From positions 1-50,014 of the forward strand of contig CAUSKK010000015.1 of NCBI GenBank assembly GCA_963532425.1: a stretch of 50,014 bases of DNA, written 5' to 3'. Numbering within the stretch: position 1 is the first letter of the stretch; each line of letters opens with the position of its first letter. Below the pieces are notes generated by a model. The model was not told the origin of the DNA. It searched no databases and saw nothing but the letters and a program-made list of their open reading frames with translations. A program made the translations under genes and the position numbers. This stretch comes from CAUSKK01 sp963532425 (lineage in GTDB: Bacteria; Pseudomonadota; Gammaproteobacteria; Cardiobacteriales; Cardiobacteriaceae). This document shows positions 1 to 8,332 of this stretch, one piece after another.

Positions 1-36
1 CATTGCCAGCATTGCCAGCATTGCCAGCATTGCCAG
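1..36. repeat. 9-bp tandem repeat CATTGCCAG, four copies
   Basis: Four perfect head-to-tail copies touch the window edge and may continue beyond it. Degenerate nine-base units (GGCGGCATT) follow to about position 70. The unit is a multiple of three, so copy-number change would lengthen or shorten the encoded Ala-Gly-Asn tract without a frameshift. Confidence 0.85.
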
Positions 37-124
37 CGTTGGCGGCACTGGCGGCATTGGCGGCATTGGCGGCGGCGGCCGGGTCAAAGCGCACCGGCCC
101 GGGCTTTTGATTTTCCGGGCCCAT
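1..124 (-). CDS. Partial Ala/Asn/Gly-rich protein, coupled to relA
   Basis: Only the first 41 codons are in the window. The ATG shares bases with the relA stop codon (ATGA), so translation is probably coupled. The protein begins MGPENQKPGPVRFDP, followed by an Ala/Asn-rich stretch and then Ala-Gly-Asn triplets encoded by a 9-bp tandem repeat. No stop interrupts the frame up to the edge. No signal peptide or membrane segment is seen in this part. I do not recognise the family. The low-complexity start could be a linker or a repeat-variable N-terminus. The reading frame is well supported by the overlap; function is unknown. Confidence 0.55.
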   Translation of the reverse strand, partial: MGPENQKPGPVRFDPAAAANAANAASAANAGNAGNAGNAGN

Positions 125-2304
125 CAGTCCACCTGCCGTTCCACGCCAATCATGCCGTCGATTTGGCCGAGGTGATGCAGCGTCCGCGACAGCTGTTCCA
201 TATCGACCACCTCCAGGGTCATCTGGCCGGCCAGCCGGCCGTAGTGGCTCTGCTGCTGTAAATTCACCTCCAGAATCGGCACCCCCTCATTGACGAGCAC
301 GGCGTTGATGTCGCGCAGCATATTGGCGTTGTCCTGGGCCTCCAGCCGGATTTTCACCGGGAAGGCACCGAGCTCGGCCGCCGACCAGCGCACTGCCACC
401 AGCCGTTCCGGGTGCACCCGGGCCAGGTGTTCAAAGTTGCGACAGTCGCGCCGGTGAATATTGACGCCCCGGCCCTGGGTCAGGAAACCGCCGATGGCCA
501 CCGGGGGCAGCGGCTGGCAGCAGCTGGCGAAGTTCATCACCCCGTCGCCGAGGCCTTCGATTTCCACGCTCTGGCGCCGGCCGCCGCGCCGCCGTTTTAT
601 CGGCAGCAGGGCCAGCCGTTCGGCGAAGCTCAGCGGCTGTTCAACGCGCTGCTGCTCCTCCAGGGCGTGGGCCACGGTCAGCACGCCCACCTCGCCGGAG
701 CCAATCAGGGCGAGCACGTCCTCGGCGCTGTGCTGGTTGAATTTGTCCGCCAGCGCCGCCAGCCGGTCGCTGCGGAGGCCGAGCCGGCGGCATTCCTTAT
801 CGAGTAGCTCACGGCCGGCGGCGATGTGGCTGTCCTTGTCCAGCTTTTTGAAATAGCTGCGCACCTTGGCCCGGGCGCGCTCGCTCTGCAGATAGCCCAG
901 GTGTTTATTCAGCCAGTCGCGGCTGGGATTGAGCTCCTTCTGGGTGAGGATTTCGACGCTGTCGCCGTTCTTCAGGGCCGTGGTCAGCGGCACCATCTGG
1001 CCATTGACCTTGGCCCCCCGGCAGCGGTGGCCCAGGGAGGTGTGAATGTGATAGGCGAAGTCCAGCGGCGTGGCGCCCTCGGGCAGGTCGATGACCATGC
1101 CTTGGGGCGAAACCGCATAGACGCGCTCGCGGAAGGCCTCGTTCTTGAAGGCATCGAAGACCACGTCGCCCCGGCTCGGGTCGCCGCCGGAAATCATGCG
1201 GCGCAGCCACTCGATTTGCTTTTCAAACTGCAGGCTGTGCTTGACGCCCTTTTCCTTGTAGAGCCAGTGGGCGGCCATGCCGAGCTCGGCCTGCTCGTGC
1301 ATGGCGCTGGTGCGAATCTGCACCTCGACGATGAGGTTATCCGGGCCGATGAAGGAGCTGTGCAGCGACTGGTAGCCGTTGGCCTTGGGCTTACTGATGT
1401 AGTCGTCGAACTCCTCGGGAATGGGCTTCCACAGGCTATCGATCACGGCCAGGGCCTTGTAGCAGTTCTCCGCCGTGTCCGTTTCGATGCGCACGGCGCG
1501 GATGTCGTTGAGCTGCTCGAACTTGATGCCCTTGCGCTTCATCTTCTGGTAGATGGAATTGATGTGCTTGACCCGGCCGTAGAGCTTGCGCACCGGCACG
1601 CCGAATTTTTCCAGCTCGTGGCGGAGCAGGCCGATGATGCGTTCGATGTAGCGTTCCCTATCGACGCGCTTGCCCTCGAGCTCGTCGGAAATCTCCTGGT
1701 AGATGTCCGGTTCCAGCACGCGCAGGGCCCGGTCTTCCAGCTCCCACTTGAGCTGGGCGATGCCGAGCCGGTTGGCCAGCGGCGCGAAGATGTCCCGGGT
1801 CTGCAGGGCGTAGCGCTGCTGCTGCTCCGGGGCCAGGGTGCTCATGTGGCGCATCAGCACCACCTGCAGGGCCAGCTTCAGCACCACGGCGCGCATGTCC
1901 GTGGCCAGGGCCAGCAGCATTTTGCGCAGGCGCTCCAAATCGGACTGCTCCTGCTCGTGGAGCTGGTCGATGAGGGCGAGCTGGTCCAGGGCCTGGAGAA
2001 TGGCCAGCACCTCCGGATGGACGGCGCGGACGGCATTCAATAATTCCTCGTCCTTCTCGGCGGCCGAGCGCCAGGTTTTCACCAGCAGGCCGGCGGCCAG
2101 CAGCATGGCATCGCTGCGCAGTTCACCGAGCAGCCGGCACAGGGCCAGGGTGCGTTCGTCCGGCGGCGGCGCTTCCCCCGGGGCCGGGGCCGGAGCCCGG
2201 GCCGCCACCAGGGCGGCGGCGGCAGTCAAAATGGCGCGCTGTTCCGGGGTGCTGGCCAGGGTTTCCAGGGCCGCCAGCAGGGCCGGCACCGGCTTAGCCG
2301 CCAC
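124..2304 (-). CDS. relA: GTP pyrophosphokinase RelA
   Basis: Ribosome-associated (p)ppGpp synthetase of the stringent response. The protein has 726 residues, close to the usual RelA length. The N-terminal HD region lacks the HDxxED hydrolase motif, as in monofunctional RelA. The synthetase domain is intact: catalytic Asp267 in NDIRAVRI, GYQSLH at 310-315 and Glu327 in VEVQIRT. A TGS domain lies at about 394-455 and an ACT domain covers the last 75 residues. The start is GTG inside the end of pepN (11-bp overlap), so the two genes are probably co-transcribed. With the SpoT at 25.8-28.0 kb apparently synthetase-dead, this may be the only long (p)ppGpp synthetase; that last point is inference. 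Confidence 0.95.
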   Translation of the reverse strand: MAAKPVPALLAALETLASTPEQRAILTAAAALVAARAPAPAPGEAPPPDERTLALCRLLGELRSDAMLLAAGLLVKTWRSAAEKDEELLNAVRAVHPEVLAILQALDQLALIDQLHEQEQSDLERLRKMLLALATDMRAVVLKLALQVVLMRHMSTLAPEQQQRYALQTRDIFAPLANRLGIAQLKWELEDRALRVLEPDIYQEISDELEGKRVDRERYIERIIGLLRHELEKFGVPVRKLYGRVKHINSIYQKMKRKGIKFEQLNDIRAVRIETDTAENCYKALAVIDSLWKPIPEEFDDYISKPKANGYQSLHSSFIGPDNLIVEVQIRTSAMHEQAELGMAAHWLYKEKGVKHSLQFEKQIEWLRRMISGGDPSRGDVVFDAFKNEAFRERVYAVSPQGMVIDLPEGATPLDFAYHIHTSLGHRCRGAKVNGQMVPLTTALKNGDSVEILTQKELNPSRDWLNKHLGYLQSERARAKVRSYFKKLDKDSHIAAGRELLDKECRRLGLRSDRLAALADKFNQHSAEDVLALIGSGEVGVLTVAHALEEQQRVEQPLSFAERLALLPIKRRRGGRRQSVEIEGLGDGVMNFASCCQPLPPVAIGGFLTQGRGVNIHRRDCRNFEHLARVHPERLVAVRWSAAELGAFPVKIRLEAQDNANMLRDINAVLVNEGVPILEVNLQQQSHYGRLAGQMTLEVVDMEQLSRTLHHLGQIDGMIGVERQVD

Positions 2305-4867
2305 GACGCAGGCGCTCCAGGGTTTCCTGCACCTCGACGGCGAGGCCGGGGGTGGCGGCCAGGTCGTCGAGCACCGCAGCCACCCGGGCCCGGCGGCCGG
2401 CGTCCAGCTTGGCGCTTAGGGCGAAGGCGTTGAGCAGCCGCGAGGCGTTCTGCGGGTTGCGGGTGATGATGCGCTTCAGCTGGGCGGCGAAGAAGCGGTA
2501 GCCGCCGCCGTCGGCCCGGTGAAACTGGGCCAGATTGAAGCGGGCCAGGGTCAGCAGCAGGGCCCGGCTGCGGTTCGGATTGTCCGGATTGAAGCTCGGC
2601 AACGCCGCCAGCGCCTCCAGCTCGGCCACGCTGGCCGCCGCCCGGGCCTGCACCGCAAACCACTTGTCCAGCACCAGCGGCTGGGTGGCGAAGCGCTCGT
2701 GGAAATCGGCCAGGGCCTCGGTGCGGGCGTCGTCATCGCGGCGGGCCAGGGCCTGCAGGGCGCTGAGCCGGTCGGTCATGGTCGGGGCGTGGCGGTAGTC
2801 GTGGCGTAGCCATTCCCGGTTGGCCGGGTCGGCCGGGTCGAGATGGTCGCGCAGCACGCCCTTGAGCCAGCGCACCCCGGCGGCGGCCGGTGTCCAGCGC
2901 GGCGGCGGATGGCCGAGGGCGTCGAGCTGGGCGCGCAGGTTGGCGCTGCCGAAGTGGGCGCTCAGCTGGCTTTGCAGCCGTTCATAGGCCGGCAGAATGG
3001 CGTCCAGGTCGTAGGGTTCCGCCAGGAAATTCAGCAGGGTTTCCAGCGCCGGCAGGCCGAGCAGCAGGGCCTTTTCGCCGGGGCTTTTCGGGCCGGTGCG
3101 CACGGTTTCGGCCACGGTCAGCAGCTGCTGGAGCGGGTCCCCATCGCCGGCCAGCAGGCCGTCCAGGGCGCGGCGGTAGAACAGCTGCATGGCCTCGTAG
3201 CGGACGAAGCCATCGTCGCTGTGTTCGATGAGGGTCTGCAGCTCGGCCGGCCGGTAGTCGTAGTGGTAGTAGACCGGCGCCGAGAAATCCTCCAGCAGCG
3301 CCGGAATGGACTGTTCGCAATTATCAAAGGTCCAGCTGGCTTCGACCCCCTCCAGCAGCAGCAGCTTCTGGGTCTGGCCGCCGCCGAAGTCATAGTGGCG
3401 GCCCGTGCTATCGAGCAGGCCCAGGCGAATGGGAATGACCAGCGGCCGGGGCGGTTCGACGGCATCCACCTCCTGGCGGACGGTGAGGGTGAAGCGCTTC
3501 GCGGCGGCGTCATAGTCGGCGCTGAACGTCAGGCGCGGCGTGCCGGCGGTCAGATACCAGTCGAAGAAGGGCCCGCGAAAATCGTAGAAATCCGAGGACA
3601 GGGCGGTGGCGAAGTCCTCGATGCGCACGGCCTGGCCGTCGTAGCTCTGGATATAGCGGGCCATGCCCTGCTGGAAGCGCTCCTCGCCGAGAATGCTGTG
3701 GTACATGCGGATAATTTCGGCGCCCTTCTCGTAGACGGTGGCGGTGTAGAAATTGTCGATGGCGGCGTACTCCTGGGGCTGCACCGGGTGGCGCAGCGGG
3801 CCGCTGTCCTCGGGAAACTGGAAGGCGCGCAGCCGCTGGATTTCCTTGATGCGTTCGAGGAAGCGCTCGCCGTGGTCGGCGCTGAATTCCTGGTCGCGGA
3901 AGACGGTCAGGCCCTCCTTCAGCGACAGCTGGAACCAGTCGCGGCAGGTGATGCGGTTGCCGGTCCAGTTGTGGAAATACTCGTGGGCGATGACGCCGTG
4001 CACCAGGCGGAAATCCTCGTCGGTGCTGGTCTCGCTGGCGGCGAGGACGCAGCGGGTGTTGAAGATGTTGAGGCTCTTGTTCTCCATGGCGCCCATGTTG
4101 AAATCACCGATGGCGACGATGTTAAAGCGGTTCAAATCGTAGGACAGGTTGAAGCGTTGTTCGTCCCAGACGATGGCGTCCTTGAGGGCCTCCAGGGCAA
4201 ATTGACACTGGTCGAGAAATTCCTTGGCGCTGTAGATGCGCAGGTCGATGGCCACGCCTTTAGGGCTGATGAAGCGCTCGCCGATGTGGCTGAGCTCGCC
4301 GGCGACCAGGGCGAAGAGATAGGTGGGTTTCGGGTGCGGGTCGTGCCATTCGGAGAAATGGCGGCCGTCGCCCAAATCGCCCTCGCTGAGCAAATTGCCG
4401 TTGGACAGGCTGACCCGGAAGGGGCTTTCGATGCGCACCCGGAAGGTGGAGAGCACGTCGGGCCGGTCGCAGGCGAAGGAAATGCGGCGGAAGCCCTCGG
4501 CCTCGCACTGGGTGCAGTAGATGCCGCCGGAGCAGTAGAGGCCGGAGAGGGCGCTGTTTTCCTCGGGGTGGATACGCACCAAGGTTTCCAGTTCGGCGCT
4601 CTCCGGCAGGTCGGTCAGGGTCAATAAATCGTTTTCATAGCGGTAGCGGGCCGGGGGCAGCTCTTTGCCGTCGAGGCGGATTTCCAGCAGTTCCAGCCCC
4701 TCGCCGTTGAGCACGGCGGCGGTGGCGTCGGGCCGTTGCCGTTGCAGCCGCTGGCGGTGGCGAACCAGGGTTTCGCCGGGGAAGATTTGAAAGGTCAGCT
4801 GGTGGTCGTCGGAGCGGTAGGGCGCCGGCTGGTAGTCGCACAGTTTGACGGTGGCAAGGGTAGTCAT
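2294..4867 (-). CDS. pepN: Aminopeptidase N (M1 zinc metallopeptidase)
   Basis: Cytoplasmic M1-family aminopeptidase that removes N-terminal residues from peptides. At 857 residues it is close to E. coli PepN (870). The exopeptidase motif GAMEN is at 259-263 and the zinc site is HEYFH at 295-299 with the third ligand Glu318. The ATG is preceded by CAGGAG with good spacing (ATTGAT). No signal peptide is present, which fits a cytosolic enzyme. The gene overlaps relA downstream. Upstream lies the gene-free repeat island. One exact GAAGCGCTTC copy lies within the gene, near position 3491. Confidence 0.96.
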   Translation of the reverse strand: MTTLATVKLCDYQPAPYRSDDHQLTFQIFPGETLVRHRQRLQRQRPDATAAVLNGEGLELLEIRLDGKELPPARYRYENDLLTLTDLPESAELETLVRIHPEENSALSGLYCSGGIYCTQCEAEGFRRISFACDRPDVLSTFRVRIESPFRVSLSNGNLLSEGDLGDGRHFSEWHDPHPKPTYLFALVAGELSHIGERFISPKGVAIDLRIYSAKEFLDQCQFALEALKDAIVWDEQRFNLSYDLNRFNIVAIGDFNMGAMENKSLNIFNTRCVLAASETSTDEDFRLVHGVIAHEYFHNWTGNRITCRDWFQLSLKEGLTVFRDQEFSADHGERFLERIKEIQRLRAFQFPEDSGPLRHPVQPQEYAAIDNFYTATVYEKGAEIIRMYHSILGEERFQQGMARYIQSYDGQAVRIEDFATALSSDFYDFRGPFFDWYLTAGTPRLTFSADYDAAAKRFTLTVRQEVDAVEPPRPLVIPIRLGLLDSTGRHYDFGGGQTQKLLLLEGVEASWTFDNCEQSIPALLEDFSAPVYYHYDYRPAELQTLIEHSDDGFVRYEAMQLFYRRALDGLLAGDGDPLQQLLTVAETVRTGPKSPGEKALLLGLPALETLLNFLAEPYDLDAILPAYERLQSQLSAHFGSANLRAQLDALGHPPPRWTPAAAGVRWLKGVLRDHLDPADPANREWLRHDYRHAPTMTDRLSALQALARRDDDARTEALADFHERFATQPLVLDKWFAVQARAAASVAELEALAALPSFNPDNPNRSRALLLTLARFNLAQFHRADGGGYRFFAAQLKRIITRNPQNASRLLNAFALSAKLDAGRRARVAAVLDDLAATPGLAVEVQETLERLRRGG

Positions 4868-6002
4868 ATCAATCTCCTGAAGGGCGCTGGACAGCGCTAC
4901 GGTTGCAAAGGGACGCGGCCCGGCTTTCCCCGGCCCGCCGTGGCCAACAGTATAGGCCGAGCCGGCGCGGGACGGGGGGAGCGCTTCGAGCTGCGGGAAA
5001 AAGATTTTCGGAGGGAAGCGCTTCCTTCTACCGAGAGGCCGTTTTACCGAAGCACTTCGGTGTTAGCTCAAAGGAAGCGCTTCATTTTTATCGGCTAGCC
5101 AAGCCAAGGGGGAAGCGCTTCTAGCGGCGGAAAAAAGCGTTCCCGAGGGAAGCGCTTCGGGCTGGGCCGTTCCAATTTAGACCGAAGCGCTTCGCTGGTT
5201 CCCACAAAAGAGGGAGCGCTTCGACCTCAGCTTTCCGGAAGGAAGCGCTTCCTTCTACCAAGAGACTGTTTTACCGAAGCGCTTCGGTGTTAGCTCAAAG
5301 GAAGGACTTCATTTTTATTGGCTAGCCAAGCCAAGGGGGAAGCGCTTCTAGCGGCGGAAAAAAGCGTTCCCGAGCGAAGCGCTTCGACCTCGGCTTTCCA
5401 ACGAAGCGCTTCGGCTTTTCAAACCAGCGAGAGGGGAAGCGCTTCGGTAGTTTCCACAAAAGAGGAAGCGCTTCATTGTCGTTAGCTAGCCAAGCCAGAA
5501 GGGAAAGCGCTTCGTTTTTATCGGTTAGTCAAGCCGAGAAGGGAAGCGCTTCGGCGTTTAGTTAAAGGAAGCGCTTCAGCCTTGACCGTTCCCTTGACCG
5601 TTCCAGTTTAGAAAGAAGCGCTTCTCTGGTTCCAAACCCCCAAAGGGGTAGAGAAAACATGGGTGCAGGAGAGCAGGGAAGCGGTTGCTGCGCGGCTGAC
5701 GCCTGCTCGCTACCCGGCGGTGCCGGGCTTCGGTTGGAATAGCAACCCGGGAGAGGAAGCGCTTCGTTGTTATTGGTCGGTTCGGCCGAGGGGAGCGCTT
5801 CGTTTTAAAAAGAACGAGCGGTCAGAACGAAGCGGTTGCTGCGCGGCTGACGCCTGCTCGCTGCCCGGCGGCGCCGGGCTTCGGTTCCAGAAGCTAGAAA
5901 TGAGGAAGCGCTTCGCTGTTATTGGTCAGTTCGGCCGAGCGGGGAAGCCGGGGCAGTCGGCGGGGGCGAACTTTGGTTTTCACCGGGCCGGGGCCATAAA
6001 AA
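4868..6002. repeat. Gene-free repeat island rich in GAAGCGCTTC
   Basis: About 1.1 kb without a credible gene. By hand count it carries some 18 exact GAAGCGCTTC palindromes (with the one in the maeB terminator), plus variants such as GGAGCGCTTC and AAAGCGCTTC. Two internal duplications are clear: a 134-bp unit at 5014-5147 repeated at 5241-5374 with a handful of mismatches, and a unit of about 112 bp at 5678-5790 repeated at 5829-5940. Spacer motifs such as GGCTAGCCAAGCC recur between palindromes. An open frame at 5663-6268 runs through the repeats and into the 3' end of the malic enzyme on the other strand, so I do not count it as a gene. Confidence 0.9.
5014..5374. repeat. 134-bp direct duplication (two copies)
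   Basis: Copies at 5014-5147 and 5241-5374 have the same length and differ at only a few bases. Each starts at a GGAAGCGCTTCC palindrome and ends at GCGTTCCCGAG. The separating 93 bp also contain palindromes. In the second copy the middle palindrome reads GGAAGGACTTC, while the first copy has a damaged GAAGCACTTC elsewhere, so the units decay independently. Confidence 0.85.
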
Positions 6003-6026
6003 AAGCGCCACCCGGGGGAAGCGCTT
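5998..6026 (-). terminator. Probable intrinsic terminator of the malic enzyme gene
   Basis: Read on the minus strand, AAGCGC pairs with GCGCTT across a 12-base loop containing CCCGGG, followed by a run of T. The left arm is supplied by a GAAGCGCTTC palindrome. The stem is short (6 bp), so this is moderate evidence. Confidence 0.55.
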
Positions 6027-6043
6027 CCTGCTTTAGGCCTGGC

Positions 6044-7324
6044 CTATTTAGAAGAACGGCGGGCCTGCAGTTGTTTTTTGTAGGCGTCCCAGTCGCTGAT
6101 GGGGCGGCGGGCCACGCCGGATTCCATCGCCGCCTTGGCCACGGCCATGGGCACCACCCAGAGCAGGCGTGGGTCAAAGGGTTTGGGAATGAAATACTGT
6201 GGGCCGAAGCTGATGTGCTGGCCGGGGTAGGCCTTCTTCACCTCCTCGTCCACCGGCTCCCGGGCTAGGGCGGCCAGGGCGCGGCAGGCGGCCATTTTCA
6301 TGGCCTCGTTGATGGCGGTGGCGCCCACGTCCAGCGCGCCCCGGAACAGATAGGGGAAGCAAAGCACGTTGTTAATCTGGTTGTCGAAGTCCGAACGGCC
6401 GGTGGCCACCAGCGCATCGGGGCGCACGGCCAGGGCTTCGGCCGGCATGATTTCCGGCGTCGGGTTGGCCAGGGCGCAAATCAGCGGCTTGTCGGCCATG
6501 GTTTTGACCATTTCCTGGGTGAGCAGGCCGGCCTGGGAGACGCCGAAGAAGACGTCGGCGCCTACCAGCGCTTCGGCCAGGGTGCGGGCCTCGGTTTTGG
6601 CCACATACTCGCCCTTGCGACCGTCGAGCTTGCCGGGGCGGCCCTCGTAAATCACGCCCTTGGAATCACAGACGATGATGTTTTCCTTCTTCACGCCCAG
6701 GGCCACGAACATGTCCATGCAGGAAATGCCCGCCGCGCCGGCGCCGGAGGTTACCACTTTGATTTTGCTGATGTCTTTACCCTGAATGTCCAGGGCGTTG
6801 AGCAGGCCGGCGCTGGAGATAATGGCGGTGCCGTGCTGGTCATCGTGGAAGACGGGGATATTCAGGCGCTCCTTCAGGGTTTTTTCAATGACGAAGCATT
6901 CCGGAGCCTTGATGTCCTCCAGGTTGATGCCGCCGAAGGTGGGTTCCAGGCTGGCGACGATGTCGATGAGCTTCTGCGGGTCTTTTTCGTTGATTTCCAG
7001 GTCGAAGACGTCCACATCGGCGAATTTTTTGAAGAGCACGCCCTTGCCCTCCATCACCGGCTTGCCGGCCAGGGGGCCGATGTCGCCGAGGCCGAGCACG
7101 GCGGTGCCGTTGGAAATCACCGCCACCAGGTTGGCCCGGGCGGTCAGATAGTCGGCCTGGATAGGGTCTTCCTTGATGGCTTCACAGGCGTAGGCCACGC
7201 CCGGCGAGTAGGCCAGCGCCAAATCCCGCTGGTTTTCCAGCTTTTTCGTCGGGGTTACGGTGATTTTGCCCGGCACGGGGAGACGGTGGAAATTGAGGGC
7301 GTCTTCTTTCAATTGCTTGCTCAT
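6044..7324 (-). CDS. Malic enzyme, NAD(P)-dependent, short bacterial type
   Basis: Oxidative decarboxylation of malate to pyruvate, supplying NAD(P)H. At 426 residues it corresponds to the catalytic half of MaeB-type enzymes and lacks the phosphotransacetylase-like C-terminal half of E. coli MaeB (759 residues). Visible signatures are SPGVAYACEAI near residue 40, GDIGPLAGKPVMEGKGVLFK, the metal/substrate region HDDQHGTAI and the nucleotide-binding GAGAAGISC. It is monocistronic, bounded by the repeat island downstream and a terminator upstream. No strong ribosome binding site precedes the ATG. Cofactor preference cannot be read with certainty, so I give no symbol. Confidence 0.93.
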   Translation of the reverse strand: MSKQLKEDALNFHRLPVPGKITVTPTKKLENQRDLALAYSPGVAYACEAIKEDPIQADYLTARANLVAVISNGTAVLGLGDIGPLAGKPVMEGKGVLFKKFADVDVFDLEINEKDPQKLIDIVASLEPTFGGINLEDIKAPECFVIEKTLKERLNIPVFHDDQHGTAIISSAGLLNALDIQGKDISKIKVVTSGAGAAGISCMDMFVALGVKKENIIVCDSKGVIYEGRPGKLDGRKGEYVAKTEARTLAEALVGADVFFGVSQAGLLTQEMVKTMADKPLICALANPTPEIMPAEALAVRPDALVATGRSDFDNQINNVLCFPYLFRGALDVGATAINEAMKMAACRALAALAREPVDEEVKKAYPGQHISFGPQYFIPKPFDPRLLWVVPMAVAKAAMESGVARRPISDWDAYKKQLQARRSSK

Positions 7325-7402
7325 AGGATTAACTCTTGGTTAGGTTGTCGAAATCGGCGCCTATTCTGCGCCTTCGGCGCCGATTTTCCAATCGACCCGG
7401 CC

Positions 7403-7428
7403 AAAAAAAAAGCACCCCGCAGGGTGCT
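7403..7428 (-). terminator. Intrinsic terminator of the lipoprotein gene
   Basis: On the minus strand, AGCACCC and GGGTGCT form a 7-bp stem with a 4-base loop, followed by a run of T. It lies just after the lipoprotein stop and separates that gene from the malic enzyme gene. Confidence 0.9.
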
Positions 7429-7446
7429 CGTTGGGGCCGCCGGCAA

Positions 7447-8238
7447 TTACTGGCGGGCGGCACCGAAGGTGGCGTCGGCCTGGGGATACTGGGCCGATTT
7501 CATCAGACCGGCCACTTCCTCGTAGTTGGGGCCGTAGAAGCCACCGCGCACGTCCATGACCGAGGTGCTATTAACCTTGGCATTAGCATCGGGGTTGGTG
7601 ATGGTTGAGCTGCCATCTTTTTTAATGAGCAGGTCGCGGATGGTACCGGTGCCGGCGAATTTGTTGCCGGTAATATTGCTCTTGAAGTCATATTGGCGGC
7701 TGGGAATGAAATCTTCGCTGTTTTTGCCGGTGGGGTTGCTGGTGCCCGGGTTGGGTTTGTTCTCCTGTACCATGTAGCCGGTGCCGGTGAAGGTCTTGGT
7801 GCCGAAGTTGGCCTCACCTCGGAAGCCGCCGGCGCGCACGCCCTCGTTCTGAATATTAGCGCCCAGGTTGTCCTCCTTCACCGAACCGATATTGTTGGCA
7901 TAGAGCGAACCGGTATAGTAGGCAACGCCGCTGTTGGGAATGGCGTTCACCGGCGTATCAATGCCGCCCACGTGGCCGACGATGCCGTTCTGCACGTGGC
8001 TGACCTCGGTGAAATTATAGGAATAGCGGCCAGAGTGGCCGGCCACGTAGTATTTGCCGTTGAGATTCTGGGCATTCATGGTGCCCTGGCCATAGCCGAA
8101 TTTCAGCGCTTCACCGTTGGACAGGCGCAGATAGTTTTGCGGTGTGATGACGCCGTCGGGGCGGGGGTCGCCGTGCTGGGAGCTGCCGCAGCCGCTGAGA
8201 ATCAGGGCCACGCTGGCCGCCAGAATTAATTTTTTCAT
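7447..8238 (-). CDS. TbpB/fHbp-like surface lipoprotein
   Basis: Predicted outer-membrane lipoprotein of 263 residues. The signal peptide MKKLILAASVALILSGC has a lipobox LSGC with the modified Cys17. The C-terminal half carries patterns of the transferrin-binding-protein beta-barrel fold found in Slam-dependent surface lipoproteins: GVAYYTGSLYA, ANFGTKTFTGTG and the closing GGFYGPNYEEVAGLM. It is much shorter than TbpB and has a single barrel-like part, as in heme-, hemopexin- or complement-binding relatives. The ligand is unknown. I chose the ATG at 8238 because GGAGA lies seven bases upstream; an in-frame TTG six bases earlier is less likely. The gene stands alone. No Slam gene is visible in the window. 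Confidence 0.8.
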   Translation of the reverse strand: MKKLILAASVALILSGCGSSQHGDPRPDGVITPQNYLRLSNGEALKFGYGQGTMNAQNLNGKYYVAGHSGRYSYNFTEVSHVQNGIVGHVGGIDTPVNAIPNSGVAYYTGSLYANNIGSVKEDNLGANIQNEGVRAGGFRGEANFGTKTFTGTGYMVQENKPNPGTSNPTGKNSEDFIPSRQYDFKSNITGNKFAGTGTIRDLLIKKDGSSTITNPDANAKVNSTSVMDVRGGFYGPNYEEVAGLMKSAQYPQADATFGAARQ

Positions 8239-8332
8239 GTTCAATCTCCAAAAGGGAATATTTGTGCGCCCATTTTATATTTCTCCCGCTGGGAACGAAA
8301 GATTAAAAAATAGGCGCCGAGATTCATTCCAT

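Noticed and set aside
4868..6002. CRISPR-like array
   Set aside because: The repeated unit is a 10-bp palindrome at irregular spacing, the spacers themselves are duplicated, and no cas genes are nearby.
5663..6268. A 201-residue open frame over the repeat island
   Set aside because: It runs through palindromes and then antisense to the end of the malic enzyme gene; composition is repeat-driven and there is no ribosome binding site.
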